A stretch of 62,415 bases of DNA from Pseudoalteromonas shioyasakiensis (lineage in GTDB: Bacteria > Pseudomonadota > Gammaproteobacteria > Enterobacterales > Alteromonadaceae): positions 1-62,415 of the forward strand of contig NZ_JAKEVM010000006.1 in the NCBI RefSeq assembly GCF_022398475.1, given 5' to 3'. The position numbers were made by a program, and so were the translations under genes. Positions 10,178-17,801 of this stretch are shown piece by piece. Below the pieces are notes generated by a model. That model worked only from the letters and a program-made list of their open reading frames with translations. It had not been told where the DNA came from and did no database searches. Within the stretch, counting starts at the first letter, position 1; the number at the start of each line of letters is the position of its first letter.

Positions 10178-10831
10178 ATGAGCACAAAGGACAAGATCAT
10201 ACACACCAGCATCGAGTTATTTAATCGCCACGGTGAGCGTGCCATAACAACCAATCATATCGCTTCGCATATGGGGATAAGCCCAGGTAACTTGTATTAT
10301 CACTTTAAAAATAAAGAAGATATTATTCGTCACATATTTGCTTTGTATAGCGACCACTTACACACACACTTTAAGCCTTTGACGCCTGATGATGATGCGC
10401 TAGAGAATCTAGCCGGTTATCTAGATTCACTGTTTGAATTAATGTGGCGTTTTCAGTTTTTCTACGACAACTTAGGCGATATTTTATCTCGTGATGAAGA
10501 GCTGAAAAAAGGCTACATTGCGTTTCAAGCTGAGCTTTTAGAGCAAGTCAAAGATGTGCTGTTTGCATTACGTGAAGGTGGTGTTATTTGCATTGAAGAC
10601 GAAGATGTTACAGAACTTGCGCATATGCTTAAAATGACCGTGAGCTTTTGGACGCCTTACATCAAAGCTCGTCGCTTAAGTGGTGAACTTGCCAGAGCTG
10701 ATATTTATAACGGTATTTTAAAAGTATTACTGCTTTTAAAAGCTCATTGCACTGAGCAACACCTAGAGCAAGTTAACCAATTAAGAGCTAAGTATTTAGC
10801 CCTTGCTGAAACAGAGCAAAGCGAACAATAA
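10178..10831 (+). CDS. TetR/AcrR-family transcriptional regulator
   Basis: A 217-aa protein whose first 50 residues form the TetR DNA-binding domain (ITTNHIASHMGISPGNLYYHFKNKEDII). The rest is an alpha-helical ligand-binding domain without recognisable ligand signature. The gene is divergent from coaD, and the 218-bp gap (9960-10177) should hold both promoters. I cannot tell which genes it controls. Confidence 0.88.
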   Translation: MSTKDKIIHTSIELFNRHGERAITTNHIASHMGISPGNLYYHFKNKEDIIRHIFALYSDHLHTHFKPLTPDDDALENLAGYLDSLFELMWRFQFFYDNLGDILSRDEELKKGYIAFQAELLEQVKDVLFALREGGVICIEDEDVTELAHMLKMTVSFWTPYIKARRLSGELARADIYNGILKVLLLLKAHCTEQHLEQVNQLRAKYLALAETEQSEQ

Positions 10832-10872
10832 TCCCGCAAAGCAGTTTATTTCCTAGACGCTATAATTTTTGT

Positions 10873-10911
10873 TATAATCGCGCGCCCTTGAGGTTGCTAT
10901 ACCTCAGGGCG
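10873..10911 (+). promoter_or_regulatory. thiI promoter -10 and 5'-end leader hairpin
   Basis: A perfect -10 hexamer TATAAT is at 10873-10878. It predicts a transcript starting near 10884, which is where a strong hairpin begins: CGCCCT, bulged T, GAGGT, loop TGCTAT, ACCTC, AGGGCG (10883-10911). The hairpin would sit at the extreme 5' end of a roughly 55-base leader before the thiI ATG. No clear -35 box is seen, and the structure is not a TPP riboswitch. Confidence 0.6.
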
Positions 10912-10939
10912 TGTGAAATCCACAGTCTAAGAGTGAACT

Positions 10940-12397
10940 ATGCTTAAATTTATCGTCAAATTACACCCTGAAATCGCGATCAAGAGTAAATCTGTTCGTA
11001 AGCGTTTTACCAAGTTATTAGAAAATAACATTAAGATCGTTTTGCGTCGTGTTGACGAAAAAGTTCAGGTAAGAAACAACTGGGACAATATCTCTGTTGT
11101 TAGCTTGCTAGAATCTGAGCAAGTTCGCTTAGATATTATCGATGGCTTAAAACGCATTCCAGGTATCGTACAGTTTATTGAAGTAACAGAAACAGACTTC
11201 GACTCAATCGACGATATTTACCAAAAAGCACTTGAACTAATCGGCCATACGATTGCGGGCAAAACCTTCTGTGTGCGTTGTAAACGTTCTGGTAAGCATG
11301 ATTTCACATCGAGCGATGTAGAGCGCTACGTAGGTGGTGGTTTAAACCAGCATGTTGAAGGTGCGCGCGTTAAATTATCTCACCCTGAAGTGACTGTTCG
11401 CTTAGAAGTACGTGATGATAAAGCATACATTGTTACTCAAACTCACTTAGGTATGGCGGGCTTCCCGCTGCCAACACAAGAAGATGTATTGTCGCTTATG
11501 TCGGGTGGTTTTGACTCTGGTGTTGCAAGCTACCAAATGATCCGTAAAGGTGCACGTACTCACTTCTTGTTCTTTAACTTAGGTGGTGCTGCGCACGAAA
11601 TCGGTGTTAAGCAGGCGAGTTATTATATCTGGAAACAGTTCAGCTCTACTCATAAAGTGAAGTTTGTTACTGTTGATTTTGAACCTGTTGTAGCAGAAAT
11701 CTTAGAGAACGTTGAAAACAGCCAAATGGGTGTTGTGCTTAAGCGAATGATGATGCGTGCCGGTAGCCAAGTTGCAGAAAAACTAGGTGTACAAGCACTA
11801 GTAACTGGCGAAAGTATTGGTCAGGTATCAAGCCAAACATTGGCTAATTTGAGTGTGATTGACCGTGTGACGGAAACTTTAATCATTCGCCCGTTAATCC
11901 AACACGACAAGCAAGATATAATCAATATTGCGCGTCAAATCGGCACGGCTGAGATGGCAGAAAGCATGCCTGAATACTGTGGTGTGATTTCTAAAAAGCC
12001 AACAGTTAAAGCTAAAATAAAAACGATTCTTGCTGAAGAAGCTAAGTTTGACTTCGACGTGCTAAATACAGTTGTTGAAAATGCGCGTGTGATGGATATT
12101 CGTGATATCGACACCGAAGCAAAAGAAGAAGTGAAAGAAGCTGAGTCTGTATCTGATTTACCAAAAGGAGCGGTTGTTGTTGATATTCGCTCACCTGATG
12201 AAGAAGATGCAAACCCACTAGAGCTTGAAGGTATTGAAGTTGTGCATTTACCTTTCTTCCGCTTAGCGACTAAATTTGGTGACTTACCAAAAGATAAAGA
12301 ATATTACTTATACTGCGCTAAAGGTGTGATGAGTCAGCTTCAAGCGCTGATCTTGCACGAAGAAGGCTTTAGCAACGTAAAAGTGTATCGCCCGTAA
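10940..12397 (+). CDS. thiI: tRNA 4-thiouridine synthase / thiazole sulfur carrier, ThiI
   Basis: ThiI puts sulfur on U8 of tRNA and supplies sulfur for the thiazole of thiamine. The 485-aa protein has the full E. coli-type architecture: an N-terminal ferredoxin-like plus THUMP region (about 1-165), the PP-loop SGGFDSG near residue 190, and a C-terminal rhodanese domain (about 400-485). The two working cysteines are present, Cys347 in EYCGV and Cys459 in YCAKGVMS, spaced exactly as Cys344/Cys456 in E. coli. The gene ends with its own terminator. Confidence 0.96.
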   Translation: MLKFIVKLHPEIAIKSKSVRKRFTKLLENNIKIVLRRVDEKVQVRNNWDNISVVSLLESEQVRLDIIDGLKRIPGIVQFIEVTETDFDSIDDIYQKALELIGHTIAGKTFCVRCKRSGKHDFTSSDVERYVGGGLNQHVEGARVKLSHPEVTVRLEVRDDKAYIVTQTHLGMAGFPLPTQEDVLSLMSGGFDSGVASYQMIRKGARTHFLFFNLGGAAHEIGVKQASYYIWKQFSSTHKVKFVTVDFEPVVAEILENVENSQMGVVLKRMMMRAGSQVAEKLGVQALVTGESIGQVSSQTLANLSVIDRVTETLIIRPLIQHDKQDIINIARQIGTAEMAESMPEYCGVISKKPTVKAKIKTILAEEAKFDFDVLNTVVENARVMDIRDIDTEAKEEVKEAESVSDLPKGAVVVDIRSPDEEDANPLELEGIEVVHLPFFRLATKFGDLPKDKEYYLYCAKGVMSQLQALILHEEGFSNVKVYRP

Positions 12398-12408
12398 GAG
12401 ATACTGAT

Positions 12409-12435
12409 AAAAGCGCGACATGTTCGCGCTTTTTT
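12409..12435 (+). terminator. thiI terminator
   Basis: AAAAGCGCG, short loop, CGCGCTTTTTT forms a stem of 8-9 bp with a T run 12 bp after the thiI stop. Confidence 0.85.
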
Positions 12436-12451
12436 AATGTCTGAAATAATT

Positions 12452-12493
12452 ACGAGAAACGAGAAACGAGAAACGAGAAACGAGAAACGAGAA
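12452..12493. repeat. heptamer tandem repeat ACGAGAA, six copies
   Basis: Six head-to-tail copies of ACGAGAA lie between the thiI terminator and panE. They are immediately followed by a mosaic repeat (12494-12563) made of CTAGTAAC, TTTACTCTTTC and CCCCTTGTAG words. The latter is the reverse complement of the GTTAGCGAGTTACTAGGGGAAAGAGTAAA family found near 43636, 45297 and 59779. No coding potential. Confidence 0.9.
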
Positions 12494-12563
12494 GCTAGTA
12501 ACTTTACTCTTTCTCCTTTCCCCTTGTAGCTTAACTTTTTACTCTTTCCCCTAGTAACTAGCA
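12494..12563. repeat. mosaic intergenic repeat between convergent thiI and panE
   Basis: Read on the minus strand this stretch gives GTTACTAGGGGAAAGAGTAAA and GGGGAAAGGAGAAAGAGTAAAGTTACTAG-type words, split here to show the shared parts AGGGGAAAG and AGAGTAAAGTTA. It is the same family as the repeats at 43636-43730, 45297-45375, 59779-59943 and 60092-60127. Confidence 0.75.
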
Positions 12564-12568
12564 GCTAA

Positions 12569-13462
12569 TTAACTTTTTATTTTTATCATGCTCAGCATGG
12601 CCTGATTATAGGGAGTTTTTACCCCTAACTTAGCGCCTTGCTCGCACACATAACCACAAATTGCATCAATTTCAGATTCTCGATTATGGCTGATGTCTTG
12701 CTGCATAGAAGAAAAGTTTTCAGCGGTGGCTGTCATCACAGAATAGGCTTGATCCAGCGCCTCGCTGAGTTTTACTTTAACCCCTTGTTTATTGGCGACT
12801 AGGCACGCTTCATTAAGTAAATTAATAATGCGCGTGCTAAATTGCGGTGCACGTAGCTGGCCATTTTTTACGTTATGAATCGCTGTTAACGGGTTAATAG
12901 CAATATTCACTAACAGTTTTTGCCATCGTAATGAGTGAATATCATCGCTCACATAAAAGTGTGGTAAGTAACTAAACTGCTGCTTAAGCTCACCGAGATT
13001 TTTGCTTGCAGCTGCATTACATGCACCTAACACACTTTCGCCATTACCTGTATGGCTCACACTATAAGGCGTTGTTTTAAAACCAGCTAAACGCGTTGTT
13101 AAAAACGCTAACCCTTGCGTTTTTAAAAGCAGAGCATTCAGTTCATCAACATTCCCCATGCCATTGTGAGAAAGAACTATTTGGCATGTTTTACTGAGGT
13201 AAGGTTTTACTTGTCCAAAGGCAGTTTGCACCTGAAATGCTTTTACTGTTATTAACACCAAGTCAAAGGGGGCGGATTGACTTAGCTCTTTGTGATTAAT
13301 GATACGGGCTTTGATAGGGTGTGATTTACCATTACTCGCTTGATAAAAACGCGTGGTCAGGGTCGGCTTACGGGTCAGTAATGTAATGTCATGTTGCGCA
13401 GATAAAAAATGACTAAACAACAAGCCAATCGCACCGTCGCCAACAATTAAAATGTTAGCCAT
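12569..13462 (-). CDS. panE: 2-dehydropantoate 2-reductase
   Basis: PanE reduces ketopantoate to pantoate with NADPH in vitamin B5 synthesis. The 297-aa protein starts with the NADP-binding motif GDGAIG (residues 8-13) and contains HNGMGN near residue 100 and the catalytic-lysine segment RWQKLLVNIAINPLTAI near residue 175, both typical of ApbA/PanE. It overlaps the upstream VanZ-like gene by 8 bp and ends next to a repeat block. Similar NADP reductases exist, so the exact substrate is inferred from family. Confidence 0.9.
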   Translation of the reverse strand: MANILIVGDGAIGLLFSHFLSAQHDITLLTRKPTLTTRFYQASNGKSHPIKARIINHKELSQSAPFDLVLITVKAFQVQTAFGQVKPYLSKTCQIVLSHNGMGNVDELNALLLKTQGLAFLTTRLAGFKTTPYSVSHTGNGESVLGACNAAASKNLGELKQQFSYLPHFYVSDDIHSLRWQKLLVNIAINPLTAIHNVKNGQLRAPQFSTRIINLLNEACLVANKQGVKVKLSEALDQAYSVMTATAENFSSMQQDISHNRESEIDAICGYVCEQGAKLGVKTPYNQAMLSMIKIKS

Positions 13463-13862
13463 TACGTTGTTTACTACCTAAATGAAAACCAAGTTTAATG
13501 ATAAAGTAGCTAACTGCACCGATAAAATCAGCGACAAAATCCCCAACCGAAGCTTGACGGTAAGGCAGCATATCTTGCATAAACTCTATGGCTGCACCAT
13601 ATCCGGCTAACAGTAAAATTTGCACCATAAGTGGCAATTTAAAGGCTTTGTCCATCACCATGGCCAGTACAAAGAAAATACCAAAATGCGCCACTTTATC
13701 AACGTGTGGAAATAGGTTGCTCACCCCTTTAATTTCTTTGGCAAATAAAATTGTAAAGCCAATAATGCTGGCTAAAAAGATAACTTGGTAAACACGCCTT
13801 GTCACAATAAACCCTAAAAAATGCCGAAATTGAATGGCCAGTATATCAAACAATTTTTGCAT
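13455..13862 (-). CDS. VanZ-like membrane protein
   Basis: A 135-aa protein with about four hydrophobic segments. It has the VanZ-family signatures DKVAHFGIFFVLA near residue 55 and IEFMQDMLPYRQASVGDFVADFIGA near residue 92. The family is named after a teicoplanin-resistance protein, but most members, including short chromosomal ones such as this, have no assigned function. It lies upstream of panE with an 8-bp overlap. Confidence 0.82.
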   Translation of the reverse strand: MQKLFDILAIQFRHFLGFIVTRRVYQVIFLASIIGFTILFAKEIKGVSNLFPHVDKVAHFGIFFVLAMVMDKAFKLPLMVQILLLAGYGAAIEFMQDMLPYRQASVGDFVADFIGAVSYFIIKLGFHLGSKQRNG

Positions 13863-13963
13863 CGCACCTGAACAAGCCGGATAAAAATAGAAAGAATCGA
13901 CAAATAAGCGTTATAATTGCCAACCATAAATGAATTTAAAAAAGACTATGTTAGGAGAACCCC

Positions 13964-14446
13964 ATGCCTTCATTTGATATTGTTTCTGAAGTAGAAATGA
14001 ACGAAGCGCAGAATGCAGTAGATAATGCAAAGCGTGAACTAGAGACGCGTTTTGATTTTCGTGGTGTTGATGCATCAATCGAACTAAGTGACAAGGTAAT
14101 CAAGTTAAAAGCAGAAGCACCACAACAAGTTATGCAACTTTTTGACATTCTTGCTGCGAAAATTTCAAAGCGTGGCTTAGATGTATCTAGCCTTGAGCTT
14201 AAAGATGAGTCGCGTAGCGGTAAATACGTAATGCGTGACGTTGCTCTCAAGCAAGGTATCGAAAAAGACGTAGCGAAGAAAATCGTTAAGTTAATCAAAG
14301 ATTCAAAGATCAAAGTACAAGCTGCCATTCAAGGTGAAGAATTACGTGTAACTGGTAAAAAGCGTGATGATTTACAAGAAGCAATGCAAGTTGTTCGTAC
14401 TGCTGATTTAGGTCAACCATTCCAGTTCAAAAACTTCCGCGATTAA
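13964..14446 (+). CDS. yajQ: YajQ-family nucleotide-binding protein
   Basis: A 160-aa protein matching YajQ (UPF0234), a two-domain fold that binds nucleotides; members in Xanthomonas and Pseudomonas bind cyclic di-GMP. It begins [22 protein letters not shown] and contains [12 protein letters not shown], both diagnostic. A strong AGGAGA ribosome binding site precedes the ATG. The gene stands alone between the divergent VanZ-like gene and a heptad repeat. Confidence 0.95.
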   Translation: MPSFDIVSEVEMNEAQNAVDNAKRELETRFDFRGVDASIELSDKVIKLKAEAPQQVMQLFDILAAKISKRGLDVSSLELKDESRSGKYVMRDVALKQGIEKDVAKKIVKLIKDSKIKVQAAIQGEELRVTGKKRDDLQEAMQVVRTADLGQPFQFKNFRD

Positions 14447-14460
14447 TACTCTATGTTTTT

Positions 14461-14495
14461 AGCTTTAAGCTGTAAGTTTTAAGCTATAAGCCTAC
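14461..14495. repeat. degenerate heptad repeat AGCTNTA
   Basis: Five consecutive 7-base units, AGCTTTA AGCTGTA, then AGTTTTA AGCTATA AGCCTAC, follow the yajQ stop. The same heptad theme appears at 41682-41716, 42519-42546 and 43584-43618. Confidence 0.75.
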
Positions 14496-14555
14496 AAGTT
14501 TCTGAACTTTACAAGGAGCGTATTTTGAGACAAATATTAGGTTACAGAGAAAAAG

Positions 14556-14587
14556 ATATCTTCTAGCTATTTTCAGCTAGAGGATAT
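14556..14587 (+). promoter_or_regulatory. 13-bp hairpin that buries the ribosome binding site of the 79-aa gene
   Basis: ATATCTTCTAGCT (14556-14568), loop ATTTTC, AGCTAGAGGATAT (14575-14587) pair over 13 bp with a single U-G wobble. The Shine-Dalgarno AGAGGA is inside the 3' arm, and the ATG starts 2 bases after the stem. Translation should be blocked unless the stem is opened, for example by heat, by a protein or RNA partner, or by upstream translation. There is no T run. Confidence 0.75.
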
Positions 14588-14589
14588 TT

Positions 14590-14829
14590 ATGTCAGTAAA
14601 AAACAAAGCAATAGATCGTAATAAACACGGTAAAATAAACAGAAAATACACCGGCCCACACAGTACTTATTTTTACCAACAAACACCAAGTTGGTGGGTG
14701 AAAATGACGATGACCAAGCCAAGAAGACGTTTAAATAAAGCTCTTTGTAAGCTTGTGCTGAATGGTGCTGACCCAGAAGGAATTGTTTTTCCGTTAGGAA
14801 ACTCGAAACCTCATGAGTATTTCTGGTAA
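14590..14829 (+). CDS. small basic hypothetical protein, 79 aa
   Basis: I do not recognise a named family. The protein is strongly basic with many Lys, Arg, Trp and Tyr. It has a central PSWWVKMTMTKPRRRLNKA block and ends with IVFPLGNSKPHEYFW. It has no signal peptide or membrane segment; a nucleic-acid or ribosome-binding role would fit the composition but is inference. The gene has its own terminator. Its ribosome binding site is sealed in a 13-bp hairpin directly before the ATG, which suggests tight translational control. Confidence 0.75.
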   Translation: MSVKNKAIDRNKHGKINRKYTGPHSTYFYQQTPSWWVKMTMTKPRRRLNKALCKLVLNGADPEGIVFPLGNSKPHEYFW

Positions 14830-14839
14830 TCATTGTTTT

Positions 14840-14875
14840 AAAAAGCCAATCAGCCATGCTGATTGGCTTTTTTAC
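14840..14875 (+). terminator. terminator of the 79-aa gene
   Basis: A 13-bp stem AAAAGCCAATCAG / CTGATTGGCTTTT with a 5-base loop and a T run, 13 bp after the stop. Confidence 0.9.
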
Positions 14876-14969
14876 TTTCGGCTTACAGGTTAAAGCTTAA
14901 AATTTCATTTTAGCAGTATAGCCGTCCATTGACTTTCTTCCCCAAAATCATCACAATAACGGCCTATTT

Positions 14970-15150
14970 TCGAGGTGCTTGCTGTATCTTCAGATACGTT
15001 TTATTTCAAAGGGTGAAATAGTCGCAAGATAATCGGGAAGTCGGTGCGTTTTCAGGGAGAAAACAATGCCAACACTGCCCCCGCAACGGTAATGTATATG
15101 CCATGCATTTACAGAGTCCGGAGACCGGCCTTGAAGTAACTTACTATTCG
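14970..15150 (+). promoter_or_regulatory. cobalamin (B12) riboswitch
   Basis: The leader has the ordered conserved elements of the cobalamin riboswitch: GAGGTGCTT near 14972, GGGAAGTCGGTG near 15035, the B12-box-like AACACTGCCCCCGCAACGGT at about 15071-15090, and AGTCCGGAGACCGGCC at 15115-15130. It ends about 30 bp before the start of the btuB-like gene. Adenosylcobalamin binding is expected to block translation of the receptor by occluding the AGGGGA ribosome binding site. The gap 14876-14969 shows nothing else clear. Confidence 0.93.
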
Positions 15151-15181
15151 CGTGTGCGGTGGGCACAGGCTAGGGGATATC

Positions 15182-17035
15182 ATGCTAAATAAATCTGCGT
15201 TAGGCGTAGCGGTTGCTGCTGCGTTGTCTTTTTCTGTATCTGCTGACGAGCAATCGATCGAGCATATCACAGTTACTGCCAATAAATTCGAACAATCAAT
15301 TAATGATGTATTAGCCAGCGTTACTGTTATAGACCGTGCTGATATTGAAGCAAGCTATGTTCGTGACTTACCAAGCTTACTAGCCACTCAGGCAGGCTTT
15401 CAAATTAATGCCAATGGTGGTTTTGGGCAAAGCTCAGGTGTTTCATTACGTGGTGCAAGTTCTCGTCACACGCTTATTTTAATTGATGGTGTGCGTACAG
15501 GTTCTGCAACACTTGGCTATAAAAGTATTAGCAATATTCCTTTAAACAGTATTGAGCGTGTTGAAGTAATTAAAGGCTCACGTGCTGCTGTATATGGTTC
15601 TGATGCGCTAGCTGGTGTGATAAATATCATTACCCGTAAAGCACAAAACACGACCTTAGATGTTACTTTTGGCTCAGATTCTTACCAAGAGTACCAAGTG
15701 GCGACAGGTGGTCAGGTTGCGGGTGTTGATGTTGCCGTTAATGCCGGTTATGAAAAAACAGATGGGTTTGATGTCCTTCAAGGCTTAGCGCCAGATGAAG
15801 ACGGCTACGAGAACAAAAACCTTGGCTTTAATCTAGGTTATCAAAATGAGCAGTTAGGTGAGTTTTTAGCGCAAGCACAATACTCAGAAGGCGAAGCAAA
15901 ATACGATAGCGCTTATAGCCCTGCAGACAGCACCGTAGAAAAAGGCGAGTTCGAAAATTACCAAGCTTCATTAGGTTGGAAAAAGGCTTTCGAAAAACAC
16001 AGCCATGCCATTGATATTGCTATATCAAGTGACAGTTCAGATGACTCACGCATTGATTACACGGGCGCAACGGTGGTTGATAAGTTTGAAACTGAGCGTG
16101 AGCAAATTGATTACAATGGCCAATACTTTTTCAATCAAGCGCTGACTCTTAGTGGCGGTTTGAATTGGTATAAAGATGAAGTGAATACTAACTCAGGTAC
16201 TTATTTAAAAGATAGCCGTGAAGTATTCGCTGCGTTTGTTGGCGCTTATTATGACGACGAACACGTGCTGGCAAACCTAACCGTTCGCCAAGATGATGAT
16301 CAGCAGTTTGGTGATGAAACAACTTACACCGCAGCTGTTGGCTATCACTTAAATGACATCGCTACATTTCGCGTAAGTCAAAGTACGGGTTTTAAATCTC
16401 CAACATTTAATGACCTATATTACCCTGGCTCAGGTAACCCAGAGTTAAACCCTGAAACATCAGATAACCAAGAGCTTGGCTTATCACTCAATGTGAATGA
16501 TATCAGCCTTGATATTGCGATTTTCCGCAGCGAAATCGACAACAAAATCGCTTGGGCACCAAATGCATCAGGGCAGTGGATCCCAACCAATATAAACGAA
16601 GCTCGCCACGAAGGTGTTGAGTTTAGCTTTAAAAACCAAGTGTTTGGCTTTGATCACAGCTTTAACTTTACCTATCTTTCAGCGGAAGATACTGAGACAG
16701 GTCAGTCACTAACCTATGTGTCAAATCACAGTGTGAATTGGTCATTAAACAAAGCATGGGGGGATTTTGATGCCGGTATCGATATGCAATACCGTGGTGA
16801 CCGTGATGGCAAGTTAACGCACTTACCTTCGTATACGTTATGGAATTTAGTAGGTCACTACCAAGCAACTGACAACTTAACTGTGTCACTACGTGTAGAA
16901 AACCTATTCGATAAAGAGTACAACGCCGTTGATGCCTATGGTACAGACCTAGATGGTGATTACATCAACGACGAATTTTATTACTACAACACGGCCGAGC
17001 GTCGCCTGTTTGTAGGTGCCCGCTATCAGTTCTAA
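15182..17035 (+). CDS. btuB: TonB-dependent vitamin B12 receptor, BtuB-like
   Basis: An outer-membrane transporter that takes up cobalamin with energy from TonB. I chose the ATG at 15182, which has an AGGGGA site and begins the signal peptide (about 1-21, ending SVSA); an in-frame GTG at 15152 lies in the riboswitch tail. The 617-aa product has the TonB box region IEHITVTA, a plug domain with VSLRGASSRHTLILIDGVR and RVEVIKGSRAAVYGSDALAGVINIIT, and a C-terminal barrel ending in RYQF. Its length is like E. coli BtuB (614 aa). The cobalamin riboswitch directly upstream supports the substrate. Confidence 0.93.
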   Translation: MLNKSALGVAVAAALSFSVSADEQSIEHITVTANKFEQSINDVLASVTVIDRADIEASYVRDLPSLLATQAGFQINANGGFGQSSGVSLRGASSRHTLILIDGVRTGSATLGYKSISNIPLNSIERVEVIKGSRAAVYGSDALAGVINIITRKAQNTTLDVTFGSDSYQEYQVATGGQVAGVDVAVNAGYEKTDGFDVLQGLAPDEDGYENKNLGFNLGYQNEQLGEFLAQAQYSEGEAKYDSAYSPADSTVEKGEFENYQASLGWKKAFEKHSHAIDIAISSDSSDDSRIDYTGATVVDKFETEREQIDYNGQYFFNQALTLSGGLNWYKDEVNTNSGTYLKDSREVFAAFVGAYYDDEHVLANLTVRQDDDQQFGDETTYTAAVGYHLNDIATFRVSQSTGFKSPTFNDLYYPGSGNPELNPETSDNQELGLSLNVNDISLDIAIFRSEIDNKIAWAPNASGQWIPTNINEARHEGVEFSFKNQVFGFDHSFNFTYLSAEDTETGQSLTYVSNHSVNWSLNKAWGDFDAGIDMQYRGDRDGKLTHLPSYTLWNLVGHYQATDNLTVSLRVENLFDKEYNAVDAYGTDLDGDYINDEFYYYNTAERRLFVGARYQF

Positions 17036-17152
17036 TAACTCTTAAAGTCAGCTGAGTTGTTTACTTATAGCTAGTAATTGACATTAATTTGCCCGTTGAT
17101 GTCATTAGTCTTAAGTTAAAACAAACTCAGCGTTATTATTAGTTCTGCGTCT

Positions 17153-17185
17153 AAAAGCTCGCTACCTACTTAGCGGGCTTTTTTC
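17153..17185. terminator. bidirectional terminator between btuB and msrA
   Basis: AAAAGCTCGCTA / TAGCGGGCTTTT, about 12 bp with one wobble, flanked by A and T runs, so it can serve both convergent genes. Confidence 0.8.
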
Positions 17186-17717
17186 ATTTTAGTTTATCTG
17201 CGTAATACTGTTCGAACTTTGCAAGCTTAGGGGCAATAAGAATACTGCAATAACCTTGATTTGGGTTTTCATTGTAATAGTCTTGATGGTACTGCTCTGC
17301 AGGGTAAAAGTTTGTAAGCGGGCTAAGCTCGGTGACAATCGGCTCATGAATTTGCTTTTGTAAGGCATCAATCATGGCTTGAGATTCTGCTTTTTGCTTT
17401 TCATCATGATAGTAAATAACACTTCGATACTGGGTGCCGACATCATTACCTTGGCGGTTTAACTGTGTGGCATCGTGTAAAGTGAAGAACATTTCAAGTA
17501 GGGTGTTATAGCTTACAATACTGCTGTCAAAATCGAGCTGAACCACTTCAGCGTGACCCGTTAAGCCAGTACAAATTTGCTGATAACTTGGGTTTTCAAT
17601 CTCACCGCCGGCATAGCCAGAGCTGACATTAAGCACGCCTTTTACACGTCTAAATGCAGCATCAATACACCAAAAGCAGCCGCCGCCAAAAGTGGCGATT
17701 TGTATGTTGTTATCCAT
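17184..17717 (-). CDS. msrA: peptide methionine-S-sulfoxide reductase A
   Basis: MsrA repairs oxidised methionine (S form) in proteins. The 177-aa protein carries the active-site motif GGGCFWC near residues 11-17, followed by SGYAGG and the EVVQLDFD segment, all typical. C-terminal NQGYCSI holds a possible resolving cysteine. An AGGGAGTG ribosome binding site precedes the start. It converges on btuB and is separated from the efflux genes by a terminator. Confidence 0.95.
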   Translation of the reverse strand: MDNNIQIATFGGGCFWCIDAAFRRVKGVLNVSSGYAGGEIENPSYQQICTGLTGHAEVVQLDFDSSIVSYNTLLEMFFTLHDATQLNRQGNDVGTQYRSVIYYHDEKQKAESQAMIDALQKQIHEPIVTELSPLTNFYPAEQYHQDYYNENPNQGYCSILIAPKLAKFEQYYADKLK

Positions 17718-17758
17718 ATTTCACTCCCTTACCGTTTTGCTGACTATAGCCGAAAAAA

Positions 17759-17784
17759 CAAAACGCCGTAAAGACGGCGTTTTG
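17759..17784 (-). terminator. terminator of the RND efflux operon
   Basis: An 11-bp stem CAAAACGCCGT / ACGGCGTTTTG with loop AAAG, just after the end of the minus-strand RND permease and flanked by A and T runs. Confidence 0.85.
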
Positions 17785-17801
17785 TTAAAGCTTAAGCTCG
17801 T

